Source of the DNA: Bacillota bacterium
GTDB taxonomy: Bacteria > Bacillota > Sulfobacillia > Sulfobacillales > Sulfobacillaceae
Direction: 5' to 3'
Length of the DNA: 35,207 nucleotides
NCBI GenBank assembly: GCA_021797825.1
Contig: JAJZZA010000033.1
Coordinates: forward strand, 1-35,207
Shown here piece after piece: positions 15,426-24,924 of this stretch; the first letter of the stretch is position 1; every line of letters starts with the position of its first letter. The position numbers were made by a program, and so were the translations under genes. Below the pieces are notes generated by a model. It had not been told where the DNA came from. It made no database searches and was given only the letters and a program-made list of their open reading frames with translations.

Positions 15426-17756
15426 ATGAGCGTCGAACTGCCTTTGCTGCCCTTGCGCGGAGTATTGGTTTTTCCGTACATGGTGGTGCCGCTGGAGGTG
15501 GGCCGGCAACGCAGTTTGAAGGCATTGGAAGTGGCCATGCTGGAGAACCGCCGACTGGTATTCGTGGCCCAAAAAGACACGCGCCAGGATGAGCCGAGCG
15601 AAACCGATCTTTACGAAGTGGGGGTGGTGGGGGAGGTCAAACAACTTCTCAAAATGCCGACCGGCGGCGCGAAGGTCGTGGTGGAAGGGGTATCGCGGGC
15701 CATCATCCGCACCATCGCGGATCGGGGAGAACATTTTGTCGGGGTAGTTGACGAGGTCATCGCAGAGGACGGGACCTTGACGGACGAAACCGAGGCCTTG
15801 ATGCGGGCCGTGGTTGACTTGTTCGAGGTGTACATTAAGAACTCCAAAAAAGTGCCCGGGGAGGCGTCGGTGAGCATGAACATCGACGATCCCGGTCGAC
15901 TGGCGGATGCGATTACCAATTCCCTGGAGTTGCGGACGGCAGAAAAACAGGAAATCTTGGAGACATTTCCGGTGGGGGACCGGCTTAACCGGGTTTCGGA
16001 CTTGCTGTCCCGCCAACTGGAGTTGCTTGAACTTGAGAAACGGATTAGCGGGCGCGTGCGCAAGCAAATGGAGCGCACCCAAAAAGAGTACTATTTGCGA
16101 GAGCAGCTTAAGGCCATCCAACGGGAGTTGGGCGAACGCGACGACCAACAAAATGAGGTGGAGGAGTTTCGCCAGCGGGTCGAGGCGATCGATGGTTTAG
16201 CACCGGAGATCCGCGAAAAAATGGACCGCGAAATTGACCGGTTGGCCAAAATGCCCGCCATGTCGGCGGAGGCGGTGGTGGTTCGGAACTATTTGGACTG
16301 GCTGTTGAACCTCCCGTGGAGCAAAGCCACCGAAGAACGGATTGACGTGACCGAAGCGGAGCGGATTTTGCAGGAGGATCATTACGGACTGAAAAAAGTC
16401 AAGGACCGGATCCTGGAGTATCTGGCGGTCAGACAACTGTCGCACAGCCTTAAGGGGCCGATTTTATGTCTGGTGGGGCCGCCGGGGGTAGGCAAAACCT
16501 CATTGGCCCGTTCCATTGCCCGCGCCACCGGACGCAATTTTATGCGCGCATCCCTGGGCGGAGTCCGCGATGAAGCGGAAATCCGCGGACACCGTCGAAC
16601 CTACGTAGGAGCCATGCCGGGACGGGTGATTCAAGGCATGCGGCAGGCTGGGTCAAAAAACCCCTTGTTTTTGCTCGATGAGGTCGACAAAATGGCGATG
16701 GATTTTCGAGGGGATCCTTCGGCCGCTTTGCTGGAAGTGTTGGATCCCGAACAAAATGCCCATTTTTCGGATCATTACATAGAGATTCCGTTTGATCTGT
16801 CGCAAGTGATGTTTATTGCCACCGCTAATGTTTCCCATACGATTCCCCGGCCTCTGCTCGACCGGATGGAAACTATTGTGGTTCCCGGCTACACCGAGGA
16901 AGAGAAGCTGCATATTGCGCGCCGATATCTTTGGCCCAAACAGATCACGAACCACGGACTCCGTCCCGATCAGATTTTGCTGAGTGCGTCGGCATTGTCC
17001 ACGGTGATTCGCCATTACACACGGGAGGCCGGGGTCCGCCAGCTCGAACGGGAATTGGGCACGTTGTGCCGCAAGGTGGCCCGCGATGTGGTTCAGGGCC
17101 GTCCCACGCCCGTGCGGATTACGACGCAAACCGTGACCCGTTATCTGGGAGCGCACCGTGTGCACCATGCCACTCCGGAAACCAGCAACCAGGTCGGGTT
17201 GGTTACCGGCCTGGCGGTGACTGAAGTGGGGGGGGACGTTATGCCCATTGAGGTGACGATTATGCCCGGCAAGGGCAACTTGGCGCTGACCGGACAACTG
17301 GGCGATGTGATGCAGGAATCGGCCCGGGCGGCGTTTAGCTACATCCGGTCGCGGGCGGAGCGAATGGGGATCTCCCCCTCCTTTCACGAACAATGGGATG
17401 TGCATGTGCATGTTCCGGAAGGCGCCATACCCAAAGATGGCCCCTCCGCCGGCATCGCCATGGCGACGGCCATTATTTCGGCGTTGAGCGGGCGTTCGGT
17501 GCGGGCGGACTTGGCCATGACGGGCGAGATTACGCTGCGGGGACGGGTGCTGCCGGTGGGGGGAATTAAGGAAAAGACCTTAGCGGCCCACCGGGCAGGT
17601 GTGCGGACCGTCATCCTTCCCAAACAAAATGCGGCCGATTTGGAAGATCTGCCGCGTAATATCCGGCGGGCGCTAAACATCTTCCTGGTTGAACAGCTTG
17701 ATGATGTTCTGCGGGTTGCGCTGCCAGAGATGGGGGAGCAGCCAGGTGTCCAATAG
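15426..17756 (+). CDS. lonA: ATP-dependent protease Lon (LonA)
   Basis: The 776-aa protein has the full LonA architecture. The N-terminal substrate-binding domain begins [20 protein letters not shown] coiled-coil linker follows ([17 protein letters not shown]), then an AAA+ module with Walker A GPPGVGKT (351-358) and Walker [10 protein letters not shown]. The protease domain has catalytic Ser674 in [11 protein letters not shown] and Lys717 in [14 protein letters not shown]. It degrades misfolded and regulatory proteins in the cytoplasm. ATG 15426 is chosen because AAGGAGG lies at 15411-15417; the ATG at 15408 overlaps that site. The order lonB-lonA-ysxC is the same as in Bacillus, which confirms that the split gene upstream is lonB at its native locus. 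Confidence 0.97.
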   Translation: MSVELPLLPLRGVLVFPYMVVPLEVGRQRSLKALEVAMLENRRLVFVAQKDTRQDEPSETDLYEVGVVGEVKQLLKMPTGGAKVVVEGVSRAIIRTIADRGEHFVGVVDEVIAEDGTLTDETEALMRAVVDLFEVYIKNSKKVPGEASVSMNIDDPGRLADAITNSLELRTAEKQEILETFPVGDRLNRVSDLLSRQLELLELEKRISGRVRKQMERTQKEYYLREQLKAIQRELGERDDQQNEVEEFRQRVEAIDGLAPEIREKMDREIDRLAKMPAMSAEAVVVRNYLDWLLNLPWSKATEERIDVTEAERILQEDHYGLKKVKDRILEYLAVRQLSHSLKGPILCLVGPPGVGKTSLARSIARATGRNFMRASLGGVRDEAEIRGHRRTYVGAMPGRVIQGMRQAGSKNPLFLLDEVDKMAMDFRGDPSAALLEVLDPEQNAHFSDHYIEIPFDLSQVMFIATANVSHTIPRPLLDRMETIVVPGYTEEEKLHIARRYLWPKQITNHGLRPDQILLSASALSTVIRHYTREAGVRQLERELGTLCRKVARDVVQGRPTPVRITTQTVTRYLGAHRVHHATPETSNQVGLVTGLAVTEVGGDVMPIEVTIMPGKGNLALTGQLGDVMQESARAAFSYIRSRAERMGISPSFHEQWDVHVHVPEGAIPKDGPSAGIAMATAIISALSGRSVRADLAMTGEITLRGRVLPVGGIKEKTLAAHRAGVRTVILPKQNAADLEDLPRNIRRALNIFLVEQLDDVLRVALPEMGEQPGVQ

Positions 17757-18315
17757 ACGGGCCATTGTTGCGTCGGCGCTGGAATTTCGGGAGATGCCCA
17801 AAGATGGCCAGACCGAGTTTGCCTTCATGGGCCGGTCGAACGCCGGGAAATCGTCGTTGCTAAATCGGCTGATGGGGGCAAAGGTGGCGAACATCAGCGC
17901 CACCCCGGGCAAAACCCAGCGCATTAATTTTTTTGCCATGCCGGGATGGTATATGGTGGACCTGCCGGGATATGGGTACGCCCAAGTGTCGCGTTCTGCC
18001 CGCGAGAAATTCGGGCGAGCCACCGAACGCTATTTGACGGAGCGGCAGACCTTGGTGGGCGGGGTCTTGGTTCAGGATCTGCGCCGGGATCCCGAGGAAG
18101 AAGAGGATATGGTGGTGCGGTGGGCCGCCGATAGGAACCTGTATGTGGTGGTGGTGGGAACCAAAATGGATAAGCTGAACCGGGCGCAGCAAGCAGCTCG
18201 CCGGGAACGGCTCAATTTGCTGTACAAACGGAAGGTGATTTTGGTCTCCAACCGCACCGGAGAGGGGATTGATGAGGTCCGCCAGGCCATCCGTGCGGTC
18301 GGCCTAAAAATTTAG
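17746..18315 (+). CDS. ysxC: Ribosome-biogenesis GTPase YsxC/EngB
   Basis: This 189-aa TRAFAC GTPase assists late 50S subunit assembly. G1 GRSNAGKSS, the switch threonine region [13 protein letters not shown]3 DLPGYGYA and G4 TKMD are all present, and length is normal for the family. The GTG at 17746 overlaps the last 11 bases of lonA and follows GGGGGAG at a spacing of about seven; longer frames upstream lie wholly inside lonA. It is translationally coupled to lonA, as in Bacillus, and ends within a terminator hairpin. Confidence 0.95.
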   Translation: MSNRRAIVASALEFREMPKDGQTEFAFMGRSNAGKSSLLNRLMGAKVANISATPGKTQRINFFAMPGWYMVDLPGYGYAQVSRSAREKFGRATERYLTERQTLVGGVLVQDLRRDPEEEEDMVVRWAADRNLYVVVVGTKMDKLNRAQQAARRERLNLLYKRKVILVSNRTGEGIDEVRQAIRAVGLKI

Positions 18316-18318
18316 GCC
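18301..18318. terminator. Bidirectional hairpin between convergent genes
   Basis: GGCCTAAA (18301-18308) pairs perfectly with TTTAGGCC (18311-18318) and spans the ysxC stop, four bases from the stop of the convergent phosphatase gene. There is no long T-run, so efficiency is uncertain. Confidence 0.5.
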
Positions 18319-18319
18319 G

Positions 18320-18913
18320 TTATCGCCAGACATAACGAGTGGGCTGCCCAAAATTGATATGGGGCAGCCGACGGCCAGCGATTTCGCGCCGCGACTGGAG
18401 CAAGTGGATAATCACCATTAAGAAACCGGCATGCGAGACCACCGCCAACCGATCCGCGTCTTGCTGATGTGACTTGAGGAGGGCGATGGCCTGCTCGGCT
18501 CGGCGCAAGCTCAGGGTGCGGCCTTCCGGTTCTTGATCGCGAAACCAGTGCAGTCTCAAGTAGTTCCACCACATTTCTCCCGGCCAGCGACGATTCAGGA
18601 ACCAATTGGGCTGGTCCGGCAACCAGACCGGTATCTCGCGAAAGAGCGGGTCAACGGCAATGGGACGAGACCGGGCGTAGAGGGTGGCGGTTTTTAAAGC
18701 GCGCGGCAGGTTGGACGAAATCACCCGGTCCGGTTCGGGGAAGTTCCGGTACAGGGCTGAGAGCCTGTCTGTTTCAAGGGAACTTAGGCCTGCGTCATCG
18801 TAGGCATTAAGGAACCGATTGAACTGCTCGCGATCCATAAGAAATGGGTTAGGGGGTAGGTCGGGCCGACCGTGCCGCATAACCCAAAGGGATTTCCCCG
18901 ACAAATTGCCCAT
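18320..18913 (-). CDS. Histidine phosphatase (phosphoglycerate mutase-like)
   Basis: The 197-aa protein carries the catalytic RHG motif in LWVMRHGRPDLPPN and the second active-site histidine in LAVVSHAGFLMVII. The acid/substrate residue region SSNLPRALKTATLYA is also typical of the superfamily. It probably acts as a broad or metabolite-specific phosphatase in the cytoplasm; the natural substrate is unknown. It starts 30 bp downstream of the EamA gene stop on the same strand, so the two may form a small operon that converges on ysxC. Confidence 0.85.
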   Translation of the reverse strand: MGNLSGKSLWVMRHGRPDLPPNPFLMDREQFNRFLNAYDDAGLSSLETDRLSALYRNFPEPDRVISSNLPRALKTATLYARSRPIAVDPLFREIPVWLPDQPNWFLNRRWPGEMWWNYLRLHWFRDQEPEGRTLSLRRAEQAIALLKSHQQDADRLAVVSHAGFLMVIIHLLQSRREIAGRRLPHINFGQPTRYVWR

Positions 18914-18943
18914 ACTTCAACCTACCCAATTCGGGAGAGCCGG

Positions 18944-19789
18944 TCAAGGCGTTTCGCCAAAAGGCCGTCCCAATCGCAGCCATTCGTAGCTCGCCAGGGA
19001 TCCGACGACGATCATGCCCCCCACGATTTCCCACCCAGTCAGGGGACGATGGCCCCATGTTGCGCCGATGAGGGTGGCGAAGAGGGGTTCGGTGATGAAA
19101 ATCAGGGCGACCGCAAATGCCGGCAAGCGGGTCTGGCTCCAGGTTTGCGCCCAGAAGGCCAAAGCCGAGGCGAGCACTCCGGTGTAGAGCGCGGCGCCGA
19201 TCAGTCCGGGTGAGAGATGCCAGGCGGGTCCGGTTGCCGATCCCGCCCAAGCGAGTAATGCGGTCACGGAAATTTCCACCCAGGTGAAACGCGCTATCGA
19301 CGTTCCCGCCGGTATTCTGGCCGTGGCGATGATTTGCGCCGCGATGGCCACCGCGGTTCCCAGTACCATCAGGTCGCCGGCATTGAGACTGGCTCCGCGG
19401 GGATGCAGCACCAGGGCAAGACCCGCCAATGCCGTACCCCCGACCACCCAGAAGGTTTTGCGGACCGGCATGCGATAAACCAACAACTCCAGCACGGGAA
19501 CGCACAGCACGTTAAGCGCGGTCAAAAACGCTGCGCGATCCGGTCCGGTAAACAGCAGACCGCGGGTTTGCAGATAAAATGCGGCAAACAGCCAGAGTCC
19601 CGCCCACCCCGCCGGTCGTCCGGCCCAGCCGCCGCGAGCCCGCCAAGCGCCAGGGAACAGGACCAGCGACGCGATGGAAAAGCGCAGGGCCAGGAAGACG
19701 ATGGGCGGGGTGTGGCGGACGGCGTGCGCGACAATCAAAAAGGTGGATCCCCACACCGCAGAGACGGCCAAAAGCATGATCTGGGCCAT
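18944..19789 (-). CDS. EamA/DMT-family transporter
   Basis: The 281-aa protein has about ten hydrophobic helices in two EamA repeats. Repeat one begins MLLAVSAVWGSTFLIVAHAV, with PPIVFLALRFSIASLVLF in its second helix; repeat two contains GALYTGVLASALAFWAQTWSQ and AFAVALIFITEPLFATLIG. Such proteins export amino acids or other small metabolites. GGAGAGGA lies at a normal distance before ATG 19789. No regulatory gene is adjacent. Confidence 0.88.
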   Translation of the reverse strand: MAQIMLLAVSAVWGSTFLIVAHAVRHTPPIVFLALRFSIASLVLFPGAWRARGGWAGRPAGWAGLWLFAAFYLQTRGLLFTGPDRAAFLTALNVLCVPVLELLVYRMPVRKTFWVVGGTALAGLALVLHPRGASLNAGDLMVLGTAVAIAAQIIATARIPAGTSIARFTWVEISVTALLAWAGSATGPAWHLSPGLIGAALYTGVLASALAFWAQTWSQTRLPAFAVALIFITEPLFATLIGATWGHRPLTGWEIVGGMIVVGSLASYEWLRLGRPFGETP

Positions 19790-20058
19790 GGGCGCGTTCC
19801 TCTCCGGGGTCTTGGCACCGCGCGCCGTAACGGCTGGCGGGCTCTATGTTGGCCATTGTAGCAGAGCGGAACCGGCTTCGGCTGCCGGCCGTAGGATAAA
19901 TGGCGGACGATGCGGTGGCGTCGCGCGCGGCGGGAAGTCGTCCAGACTGTTCCATAAACACCAGACAAAACCTGGCGGGAGATGAAACGCGATGACAGGA
20001 CCCGGTTGACTTGTGTCGAATAGATAGAGGGCGCAACAATCGGCGAGGTGACAACAAC

Positions 20059-20628
20059 GTGCTGCTGGCACCATTGGGGATCTATCGATGCATCCGCCCG
20101 CTCCGGCCGGAAGACATTGCCATCCTGCAAATGTGGGACCGGGATCCGGATATTCGAAGATTGACGGGGAAAAAATTTTCCGGCCGGGAAAGCGTCGAAC
20201 AGTGGTGGGGGGATTTTTTGCGGGATCCCCATCGCATCGGCTTTGCGATTATCGACGGTCAGGGGAATCTCATTGGGGACATAGCGCTGGAACAGATTGC
20301 CAGACGAACCCGCGAGGCGGAGCTCCGCATCTCGATTGGCGACAAGCGCTATTGGGGTCGGGGACTGGGGACTGAAGCCATGCGGGCGGTGCTGGAGATT
20401 GCGTTTTGCAAAATGGCATTGGCCAAAGTCTATCTGCGCGTGAAACCACAAAATCATCGGGCGATTAGGGCATATCTTAAGACGGGTTTTCACAAAGTCG
20501 GCCGCCTGCTCGGAAGTGGTCGGCTTAAAGGGCATGGGGACGTGATTCTGATGGAAATCGACCAACAAACCTATCAAGGTTGGCTGAGGGCCGATTCGGC
20601 TGGACGCGGGTTAACCCCGGTGGGATAG
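20059..20628 (+). CDS. GNAT N-acetyltransferase (RimJ/RimL type)
   Basis: The 189-aa protein shows the RimJ/RimL layout: IRPLRPEDIAILQMWDRDPDI at the start, the central LRISIGDKRYWGRGLGTEAMRAVLEIAF (acetyl-CoA Arg/Gly loop), and LRVKPQNHRAIRAYLKTGFHKVGR near the end. The acceptor, a protein N-terminus or small molecule, is not deducible. GTG 20059 is chosen for the GAGGTGA seven bases upstream; the frame is open back to TTG 20011. Its 3' end overlaps the convergent lipoprotein gene by 55 bp. Confidence 0.85.
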   Translation: MLLAPLGIYRCIRPLRPEDIAILQMWDRDPDIRRLTGKKFSGRESVEQWWGDFLRDPHRIGFAIIDGQGNLIGDIALEQIARRTREAELRISIGDKRYWGRGLGTEAMRAVLEIAFCKMALAKVYLRVKPQNHRAIRAYLKTGFHKVGRLLGSGRLKGHGDVILMEIDQQTYQGWLRADSAGRGLTPVG

Positions 20629-21509
20629 GCGGGCCACCAGGGAGGCGGCTGCCGGCTCATCAAAACCGCCGTTCGGGTATACGGCGGTTCGGTGGGGATA
20701 ATGGCCTCAGGCCAGAAATTCATGGCGCGGGCGGCCGCAATCTCCGCGGCAAGCCGGCCGACCGGTTGGTGATACACCGAAGCCATAAGTTTGGCCAGGA
20801 GACGGGCGCGGGTGGTGTGCACGTACCAAAGACCGAGATCGATCCCGCGCAGCACTGCGGCGAGATGAGGGGTGTTGGGATCGGCGCTGATTACCAGGTG
20901 ATAAATGGGACCGGTTGCGGCCCCAATCCAGGATAGCAGGGTGGTGTCGGGATGAGACGCTTTAAGTTGCATCCATTGGCTCAGGGAAACCAATGCCCAA
21001 GGCAGATGGCGGGGTGACCACAAACGCTCGATTTGGCCAAAGGAGAGGGAGTATCCCACGGCGCCGAAGGCATAATGGTGGTCTAAAACCCGGCTAACCA
21101 GCGGCCAGTTCGACGTCTCGACGGGGCTGTAGTATATGGTCAACTGCCGCAAACTGCGCAGACGGAAATGCGGGTCGGGAGAGGGAGCCGCCAGGAAGGC
21201 GTCCGGGCGTTCGGCCAATACTCCGACGATGGGCCAATGTCCCCCCGGTGCACCGACGCGGATGGAAGCCGGCGCCGGGGACGGGCGGACCGTGATTCCG
21301 GTAAAGAAGCCCATCTGTTCCGCCACCAGAAACGGCAGCGCGGAAAGCCGGGTGGGAACGGAGAATTGAATTGAGACTTGGGGAGGCGGGTTTTTCGCCG
21401 GGGGCGGGACGGCCGGATGATTTCCGCATGCCGTCACGACCGCCAGCGCCAGCAGCATGCCAAGAATCCGGACCCCTCTGGCGGCCCTGGTCAATGCGGT
21501 TGGATTCAC
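20574..21509 (-). CDS. Substrate-binding-like lipoprotein (NMT1/SsuA-like)
   Basis: The 311-aa protein starts at GTG 21509 behind AGAGGAGA. A basic stretch and hydrophobic core lead to a lipobox, LAVVTAC, so it is exported and lipid-anchored. The mature part begins with proline-rich linker sequence. It then reads SIQFSVPTRLSALPFLVAEQMGFFTGITV, the pattern of periplasmic-binding proteins of the NMT1/THI5/SsuA group (thiamine precursors, sulfonates, nitriles). No ABC permease or ATPase gene is next to it, so it may be an orphan receptor. Ligand unknown. Confidence 0.72.
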   Translation of the reverse strand: MNPTALTRAARGVRILGMLLALAVVTACGNHPAVPPPAKNPPPQVSIQFSVPTRLSALPFLVAEQMGFFTGITVRPSPAPASIRVGAPGGHWPIVGVLAERPDAFLAAPSPDPHFRLRSLRQLTIYYSPVETSNWPLVSRVLDHHYAFGAVGYSLSFGQIERLWSPRHLPWALVSLSQWMQLKASHPDTTLLSWIGAATGPIYHLVISADPNTPHLAAVLRGIDLGLWYVHTTRARLLAKLMASVYHQPVGRLAAEIAAARAMNFWPEAIIPTEPPYTRTAVLMSRQPPPWWPAYPTGVNPRPAESALSQP

Positions 21510-21637
21510 GGTAGCCGTCTCCTCTCGCTGAGCCGCCGTCCGGACACGGTATTGCGCGTGGCTTCTAACCATATGTGGCGAATTCCAAAAGAGACGGGTT
21601 ATTTTTGCCTTTCTTTGACTTTTTGGGCCAAACCGAA

Positions 21638-21665
21638 TTGACACTCGACCTTGGTCGGCTATAAT
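21638..21665 (+). promoter_or_regulatory. Vegetative promoter of groES
   Basis: TTGACA (21638-21643), a 16-bp spacer and TATAAT (21660-21665) match the sigma-A consensus at every base. The start codon is about 60 bp further on. The CIRCE operator usual for groES in Firmicutes is not present; a short CCAC-GTA-GTGG palindrome lies just downstream (about 21676-21689). Confidence 0.85.
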
Positions 21666-21725
21666 GATACATGCCTACCACGTAGTGGGAGTTTTTGATG
21701 AGATGTTGTTGGAGGAGGACTGGCA

Positions 21726-21992
21726 ATGCAGGTGCAGCCGTTGGGTGATCGCGTATTGGTGAAGCTGGTGGAAGAGCAGGAACGGACCCAGAGCGGGATC
21801 TACATACCTGATACCGCGAAGGACAAACCGCAAACCGGCGAAGTGGTAGCCGTGGGCGACGGCGAGGACGTTAAGGTCAAAGTGGGACAACGGGTATTAT
21901 TCGCGAAGTTTGCCGGAACGGAAATCAAGATCGGCAACGTCGAACACCTGATCCTGTCGGCCGACGATGTTTTGGCGGTTGTCTCAGAGTAG
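21726..21992 (+). CDS. groES: Co-chaperonin GroES
   Basis: The 88-aa protein is GroES, the lid of the GroEL chaperonin. It shows PLGDRVLVKLVEEQERTQSGIYIPDTAKDKPQTGEVVAVG, containing the mobile loop, then VLFAKFAGTEIKIGNVEHLILSADDVLAVV at the C-terminus. It is shorter than the usual 94-97 residues because the turn between the two halves is compact. GGAGGAGG precedes ATG 21726. No groEL follows; the next element is the valS T-box. GroEL must be encoded elsewhere. Confidence 0.95.
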   Translation: MQVQPLGDRVLVKLVEEQERTQSGIYIPDTAKDKPQTGEVVAVGDGEDVKVKVGQRVLFAKFAGTEIKIGNVEHLILSADDVLAVVSE

Positions 21993-22019
21993 AACCCAAC
22001 CTAAGCCAGGTTAATACAG

Positions 22020-22255
22020 ACGATGCCGATGAAGGGAAGAATCAGGGTGTGACCGGTTAAGAGAGCGGAGTGGTAGGCTGTAATCTCCGCCCGGTAAACC
22101 TGAAAGTGGCCCCGGAGGCTTCCCGGTTGTCCACAGCGGTGGCCGGGACGGCGGGCGTCCGATAGAGCGCGCTGAAGACCTTATGTGTATAAGGCAAATT
22201 AAGGTGGTGCCGCGAAGCATCCCCTTTCGCCCTTAAGCGAAAGGGGATGTTTGTC
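22020..22255 (+). promoter_or_regulatory. T-box riboswitch controlling valS
   Basis: The classic T-box sequence AAGGTGGTGCCGCG is at 22201-22214. It is followed by a perfect 13-bp terminator stem, CATCCCCTTTCGC (22218-22230) with GCGAAAGGGGATG (22237-22249), and a TTTGT tail. Upstream lies a Stem I-like region with complementary arms (GCGGAG/CTCCGC, about 22063-22090). A GTG valine codon at 22106-22108 in the unpaired AAAGTGG is a candidate specifier. The TGGT bulge would pair with an A-CCA tRNA end. Uncharged tRNA-Val would stabilise the antiterminator and allow valS-folC transcription. Confidence 0.88.
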
Positions 22256-22293
22256 CGTGCAGGAGGTTGCGCGATAACCAGGGGAGGGCCGTC

Positions 22294-24924
22294 ATGAGTC
22301 CGTTGAGTCCACGCTACAGCCCAGCCGACGTTGAACAAAAGTGGTATCAGATTTGGCGCCAGAAAGGGTACTTCCGACCCCGCGAGAACCCTCAGCGGCG
22401 CGCGTTTGCGGTGGTGATGCCTCCGCCCAACGTGACCGGCGTGTTGCATCTGGGACACGCGCTGAACAACACGTGGCAAGACATTCTGGTCCGCTTTCAC
22501 CGAATGCGGGGAGACAACACACTCTGGCTGCCGGGAACCGATCATGCCGGTATTCACACCCAAATGAAAGTCGATGAACTCTTGCGCCAGCAAGGGCGCG
22601 ACCGGCGCACCCTGGGCCGGGACGCGTTCGTCGAGGAGGTCTGGTCCTGGAAGGAACAATACGGCGGACGTATTTTGGAGCAAGTGGCCCGTTTGGGGGC
22701 ATCGGTCGATTGGGAACGGGTCCGGTTTACGCTGGATGACGGCCTGTCGCAGGCCGTCACCGACGTATTTGTGCAGCTGTACGAAGAGGGATTGCTGTAC
22801 CGGGGCGACTACATCACCAATTGGTGCCCATCCTGTCGCACGGCCCTGTCAGACATCGAAGTGGAGCATCAAGAGGAGCCGGGCCACCTGACCACGTTGC
22901 GCTATCCGCTGGCCTCCGGAGCCGGAGCAATTTTAGTGGCGACCACACGTCCCGAAACCATGCTGGGGGATACGGCGGTGGCGGTGCATCCCGACCATCC
23001 CCGATGGCGGCATCTGATCGGGGAAACGGTGCGGTTGCCCTTGACCGGCCGCCTGGTTCCGATCGTAGCCGATGCCGAGGTGGATCCCGAATACGGAACC
23101 GGCGCGGTCAAAGTGACTCCGGCCCACGACCCCAACGACTTCGCGATTGGTGATCGCCATCATTTGGAGCGGATTAAGGTGATCGGTGAAGACGGACGAA
23201 TGACCGAGGCTGCCGGCCGATTCCAGGGTTTGGATCGTTACCAAGCCCGCCAAGCGGTGTTGCAGGCGTTGGCGGAAGACGGGATGATGGCCGCTCAGGA
23301 GAGCATCTCCCATTCCGTGGGCCATTGCGAAAAATGCGCCACCGTCATCGAGCCGTTGTTGTCGCGGCAGTGGTTTGTTCGCGTTAAACCGCTGGCCGAG
23401 CCCGCGATGGAGGCAGTGCGGCGGGGTGACGTGCGGTTCGTGCCGGAGCGGTTCGAAAAGATTTATATGAATTGGATGGAAAACATCCATGACTGGTGCG
23501 TATCACGCCAGATCTGGTGGGGACATCGCATCCCGGCGTACTATTGTGACGCGTGCGCCAGCCTGACGGTCGCGCGCACCGCCCCCGCGGCCTGCGCCCA
23601 ATGCGGCGGTCCGCTGCGCCAGGACGAGGATGTGTTGGACACCTGGTTTTCCTCGGCGCTGTGGCCGTTTACCACACTGGGCTGGCCGGCCGAGAGCCGG
23701 GATTTCGCACTTTTCTACCCGACCTCGGTGCTGTCCACGGGCTACGACATCATATTTTATTGGGTGGCGCGAATGATTATGCAGGGGATCCATTTTACCG
23801 GCCAAAAACCGTTCGATACCGTGCTGTTGCATGGCCTGGTGCGCGATGCCGAAGGACGCAAGATGAGCAAGTCGCTGGGCAATGGGGTGGATCCGCTTGA
23901 GGTGGTGGAAAAATACGGCGCCGATGCGTTGCGGGTTGCCCTGGTGCTGGGATCCGCGCCCGGCAACGATTACCGCTGGAGCTGGGAGCGTTTTGAGGCA
24001 GGAAGCCATTTTGCCAACAAGGTGTATAATGCGCTGCGCTTTGTCCTCCTAAATTGGTCGCCGACCGACAGAGTCGACCGCACGGTTAGCGTCTATCCGG
24101 CCGACCAATGGATTTGGACGCGGCTTAACGATACGATTTCGGCGATGACGGGATTTCTGGAGGAATTTGAATTTGGCCAGGCGGCGCGCAGCATCTATGA
24201 CTTCTTGTGGGATGACTACTGTGATTGGTATATCGAAATGGCCAAAACCCGGATTCGGCTCGCAAATCCCGCCGAGCGGCGGGCGGCGCTGTCGACCTTG
24301 GTGTTGGTGGCCGAACGCGCGCTGCGTTTGCTGCACCCGGTGATGCCGTTTGTGACCGAAGAGCTGTGGCAGGCGCTGCCAGAGACTGGCGAGAGTATTA
24401 TGCTGGCGCCCTGGCCGGAACCCGAAAGAGAACGCGGCGATGCGGACGCGGTGGAGATTTTCCGGCGTGTGGCCAGCTTGGTGAGGACCGGACGGAATCT
24501 GCGCGCGGAAGTGAATTTGCCCCCCGGCCAACGGGTCGAGTTCGTGGTCCGGGCGGAGGATGCGGACGCGATGGCAGCCTGGCGGCAACTGGAGCGGGAA
24601 GTGTCCGATTTGCTCAAGGCGTCCGCCATGACCTGGGTGGCGGAAACCGGGGCACACCCTCCGCGGGCCAGTGCCGGAGTCTGTTTAGGCGGCACCGTGT
24701 ATCTGCCGTTGGAAGGGGTGGTGGATCTGGAAAAAGAGCGGATGCGGCTGACTCGCGCCCGCGAGGAGACGCTGCGGGAGGCCAAACGTCTGGTGCGCCA
24801 GTTGGATGATCCCCAGTTCCTGACCAAGGCTCCGCAGGCGGTAGTGGCCAAGACCCAACAAGCCCGCGAGGAGACCATGGTGCGCCTGGCCCGATTGGAG
24901 GAACGGCTGAGGGATTTGCGGTGA
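22294..24924 (+). CDS. valS: Valyl-tRNA synthetase
   Basis: The 876-aa class I synthetase charges tRNA-Val. It has the HIGH-type motif NVTGVLHLGHALNNT near residue 50, a CP1 editing domain (GDTAVAVHPDHPRW; TPAHDPNDF), KMSKS in GRKMSKSLGNGVDPLE, an anticodon-binding domain and a C-terminal coiled-coil arm (EGVVDLEKERMRL onward). Length is normal. ATG 22294 follows GGGGAGGG; an upstream in-frame TTG at 22267 lies closer to the terminator and is less likely. It is controlled by the T-box and overlaps folC by four bases. Confidence 0.97.
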   Translation: MSPLSPRYSPADVEQKWYQIWRQKGYFRPRENPQRRAFAVVMPPPNVTGVLHLGHALNNTWQDILVRFHRMRGDNTLWLPGTDHAGIHTQMKVDELLRQQGRDRRTLGRDAFVEEVWSWKEQYGGRILEQVARLGASVDWERVRFTLDDGLSQAVTDVFVQLYEEGLLYRGDYITNWCPSCRTALSDIEVEHQEEPGHLTTLRYPLASGAGAILVATTRPETMLGDTAVAVHPDHPRWRHLIGETVRLPLTGRLVPIVADAEVDPEYGTGAVKVTPAHDPNDFAIGDRHHLERIKVIGEDGRMTEAAGRFQGLDRYQARQAVLQALAEDGMMAAQESISHSVGHCEKCATVIEPLLSRQWFVRVKPLAEPAMEAVRRGDVRFVPERFEKIYMNWMENIHDWCVSRQIWWGHRIPAYYCDACASLTVARTAPAACAQCGGPLRQDEDVLDTWFSSALWPFTTLGWPAESRDFALFYPTSVLSTGYDIIFYWVARMIMQGIHFTGQKPFDTVLLHGLVRDAEGRKMSKSLGNGVDPLEVVEKYGADALRVALVLGSAPGNDYRWSWERFEAGSHFANKVYNALRFVLLNWSPTDRVDRTVSVYPADQWIWTRLNDTISAMTGFLEEFEFGQAARSIYDFLWDDYCDWYIEMAKTRIRLANPAERRAALSTLVLVAERALRLLHPVMPFVTEELWQALPETGESIMLAPWPEPERERGDADAVEIFRRVASLVRTGRNLRAEVNLPPGQRVEFVVRAEDADAMAAWRQLEREVSDLLKASAMTWVAETGAHPPRASAGVCLGGTVYLPLEGVVDLEKERMRLTRAREETLREAKRLVRQLDDPQFLTKAPQAVVAKTQQAREETMVRLARLEERLRDLR

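Noticed and set aside
21676-21689. Possible CIRCE element before groES
   Set aside because: The short CCAC/GTGG palindrome does not match TTAGCACTC-N9-GAGTGCTAA.
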